Shown here: positions 63,771-64,000 of the stretch, in pieces | Position numbering within the stretch: position 1 is the first letter of the stretch | Layout: every line of letters starts with the position of its first letter | Assembly: GCF_014649795.1 (NCBI RefSeq) | Contig: NZ_BMTS01000001.1 | Location: forward strand, 558,001 to 622,000 | DNA from: Streptomyces melanogenes | GTDB lineage: Bacteria > Actinomycetota > Actinomycetes > Streptomycetales > Streptomycetaceae | Length of the DNA: 64,000 nucleotides | Reading direction: 5' to 3' | Program-made: the position numbers and the translations under genes | Notes under the pieces: model-generated | The model's database searches: none | Seen by the model: only the letters and a program-made list of their open reading frames with translations | Told to the model about the DNA's origin: nothing

Positions 63771-64000
63771 GTGTAACGCTCCATCGCTGTGCGGATGTCC
63801 TGGGGAATGGGGATCGGGCCGTGTCCGTCGAGCGACGTGGTCACCAGCACCGCGCGGATCCGGGCGCGCACGTCCTGCCCCGGCGACCCGGCGCACTCGT
63901 AGCGCAGCTCGAACGACGACTTCCCGATGCGTTCGACGCTGAGCGTGATGTCCAGCGCGTCGCCGAGCCGGCTCGGCGCGAGGAAGTCGCATTCGAGACG
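63767..64000 (-). CDS. Hotdog acyl-CoA thioesterase, C-terminal part
   Basis: The frame is open to the window end and encodes the last 77 residues of a 4-hydroxybenzoyl-CoA-thioesterase-like hotdog protein (RLECDFLAPSRLGDALDITLSVERIGKSSFELRYEC...VLVTTSLDGHGPIPIPQDIRTAMERY). The stop overlaps the synthetase start by four bases, so the two are coupled. Confidence 0.75.
   Translation of the reverse strand, partial: RLECDFLAPSRLGDALDITLSVERIGKSSFELRYECAGSPGQDVRARIRAVLVTTSLDGHGPIPIPQDIRTAMERYT

Overview
The window is 64 kb of very GC-rich DNA with third-position G/C bias, frequent GTG and TTG starts, many 4-base ATGA or GTGA gene overlaps and only a handful of TTA codons. With StrR-type, mycofactocin-type and CHAT-type proteins present, this points to a Streptomyces chromosome. 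No rRNA, tRNA, insertion sequence, phage or CRISPR array was seen.

The centre, about 17.8-44.8 kb, is a biosynthetic gene cluster that I read as a complete hygromycin A-type cluster. Three branches converge. (1) GDP-mannose 4,6-dehydratase (40346-41398), GDP-L-fucose synthase (21773-22762), an RGP-like pyranose/furanose mutase (24828-25943) and a glycosyltransferase (29444-30739) make and attach a furanose. A mycofactocin-type SDR (19317-20132) would oxidise it last. (2) myo-Inositol-1-phosphate synthase, a HAD phosphatase, an inositol dehydrogenase and a PLP aminotransferase make an aminocyclitol. A FkbM methyltransferase and an amidohydrolase-fold protein are the candidates for its methylenedioxy bridge. 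(3) Chorismate lyase, a PobA-like hydroxylase, an AMP ligase, two ACPs, a KS/CLF-like pair, a discrete acyltransferase, a ketoreductase and a hotdog dehydratase make an alpha-methyl-dihydroxycinnamoyl unit. A BtrH-like protein (31502-32545) is the best candidate for amide formation. A small P-loop kinase and an MFS pump give self-protection. Control appears to run through a StrR/ParB-like regulator whose seventh codon is TTA, and a nearly perfect StrR-type palindrome (42096-42131) sits in front of the long minus-strand operon. A class II DAHP synthase at the left edge would feed chorismate. Gene numbering (hyg5-hyg26) comes from gene order and my memory of published mutants.

Left flank (0-17.8 kb): end of a galactosylceramidase-like/ricin-lectin protein, a leaderless ABC transporter behind a SoxR-like promoter, an AhpD-like protein, a secreted vanadium haloperoxidase-like protein, the scar of a deleted divergent LysR-MFS pair, a metallophosphatase-MFS-TolB-like operon, an ArsR-like regulator with an operator array in front of a quinone-oxidoreductase-like gene, secreted nuclease, alginate lyase and LGFP-like proteins, an aquaporin, a carboxylesterase and a phosphotransferase.

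Right flank (44.9-64 kb): a translationally coupled TPR / CHAT-protease / unknown triplet, an ATP-grasp enzyme, a YtcJ-type amidohydrolase, a conserved Streptomyces dispersed repeat, small proteins, a DUF4956-VTC pair, a permuted-papain-like protein, a DsbA-like protein without its CxxC, a tandem carboxymuconolactone decarboxylase-like protein behind a MerR-type promoter, an arsenic island (arsO, arsR, aquaporin, second arsR, arsC), and an AMP-dependent synthetase with the end of a thioesterase gene.
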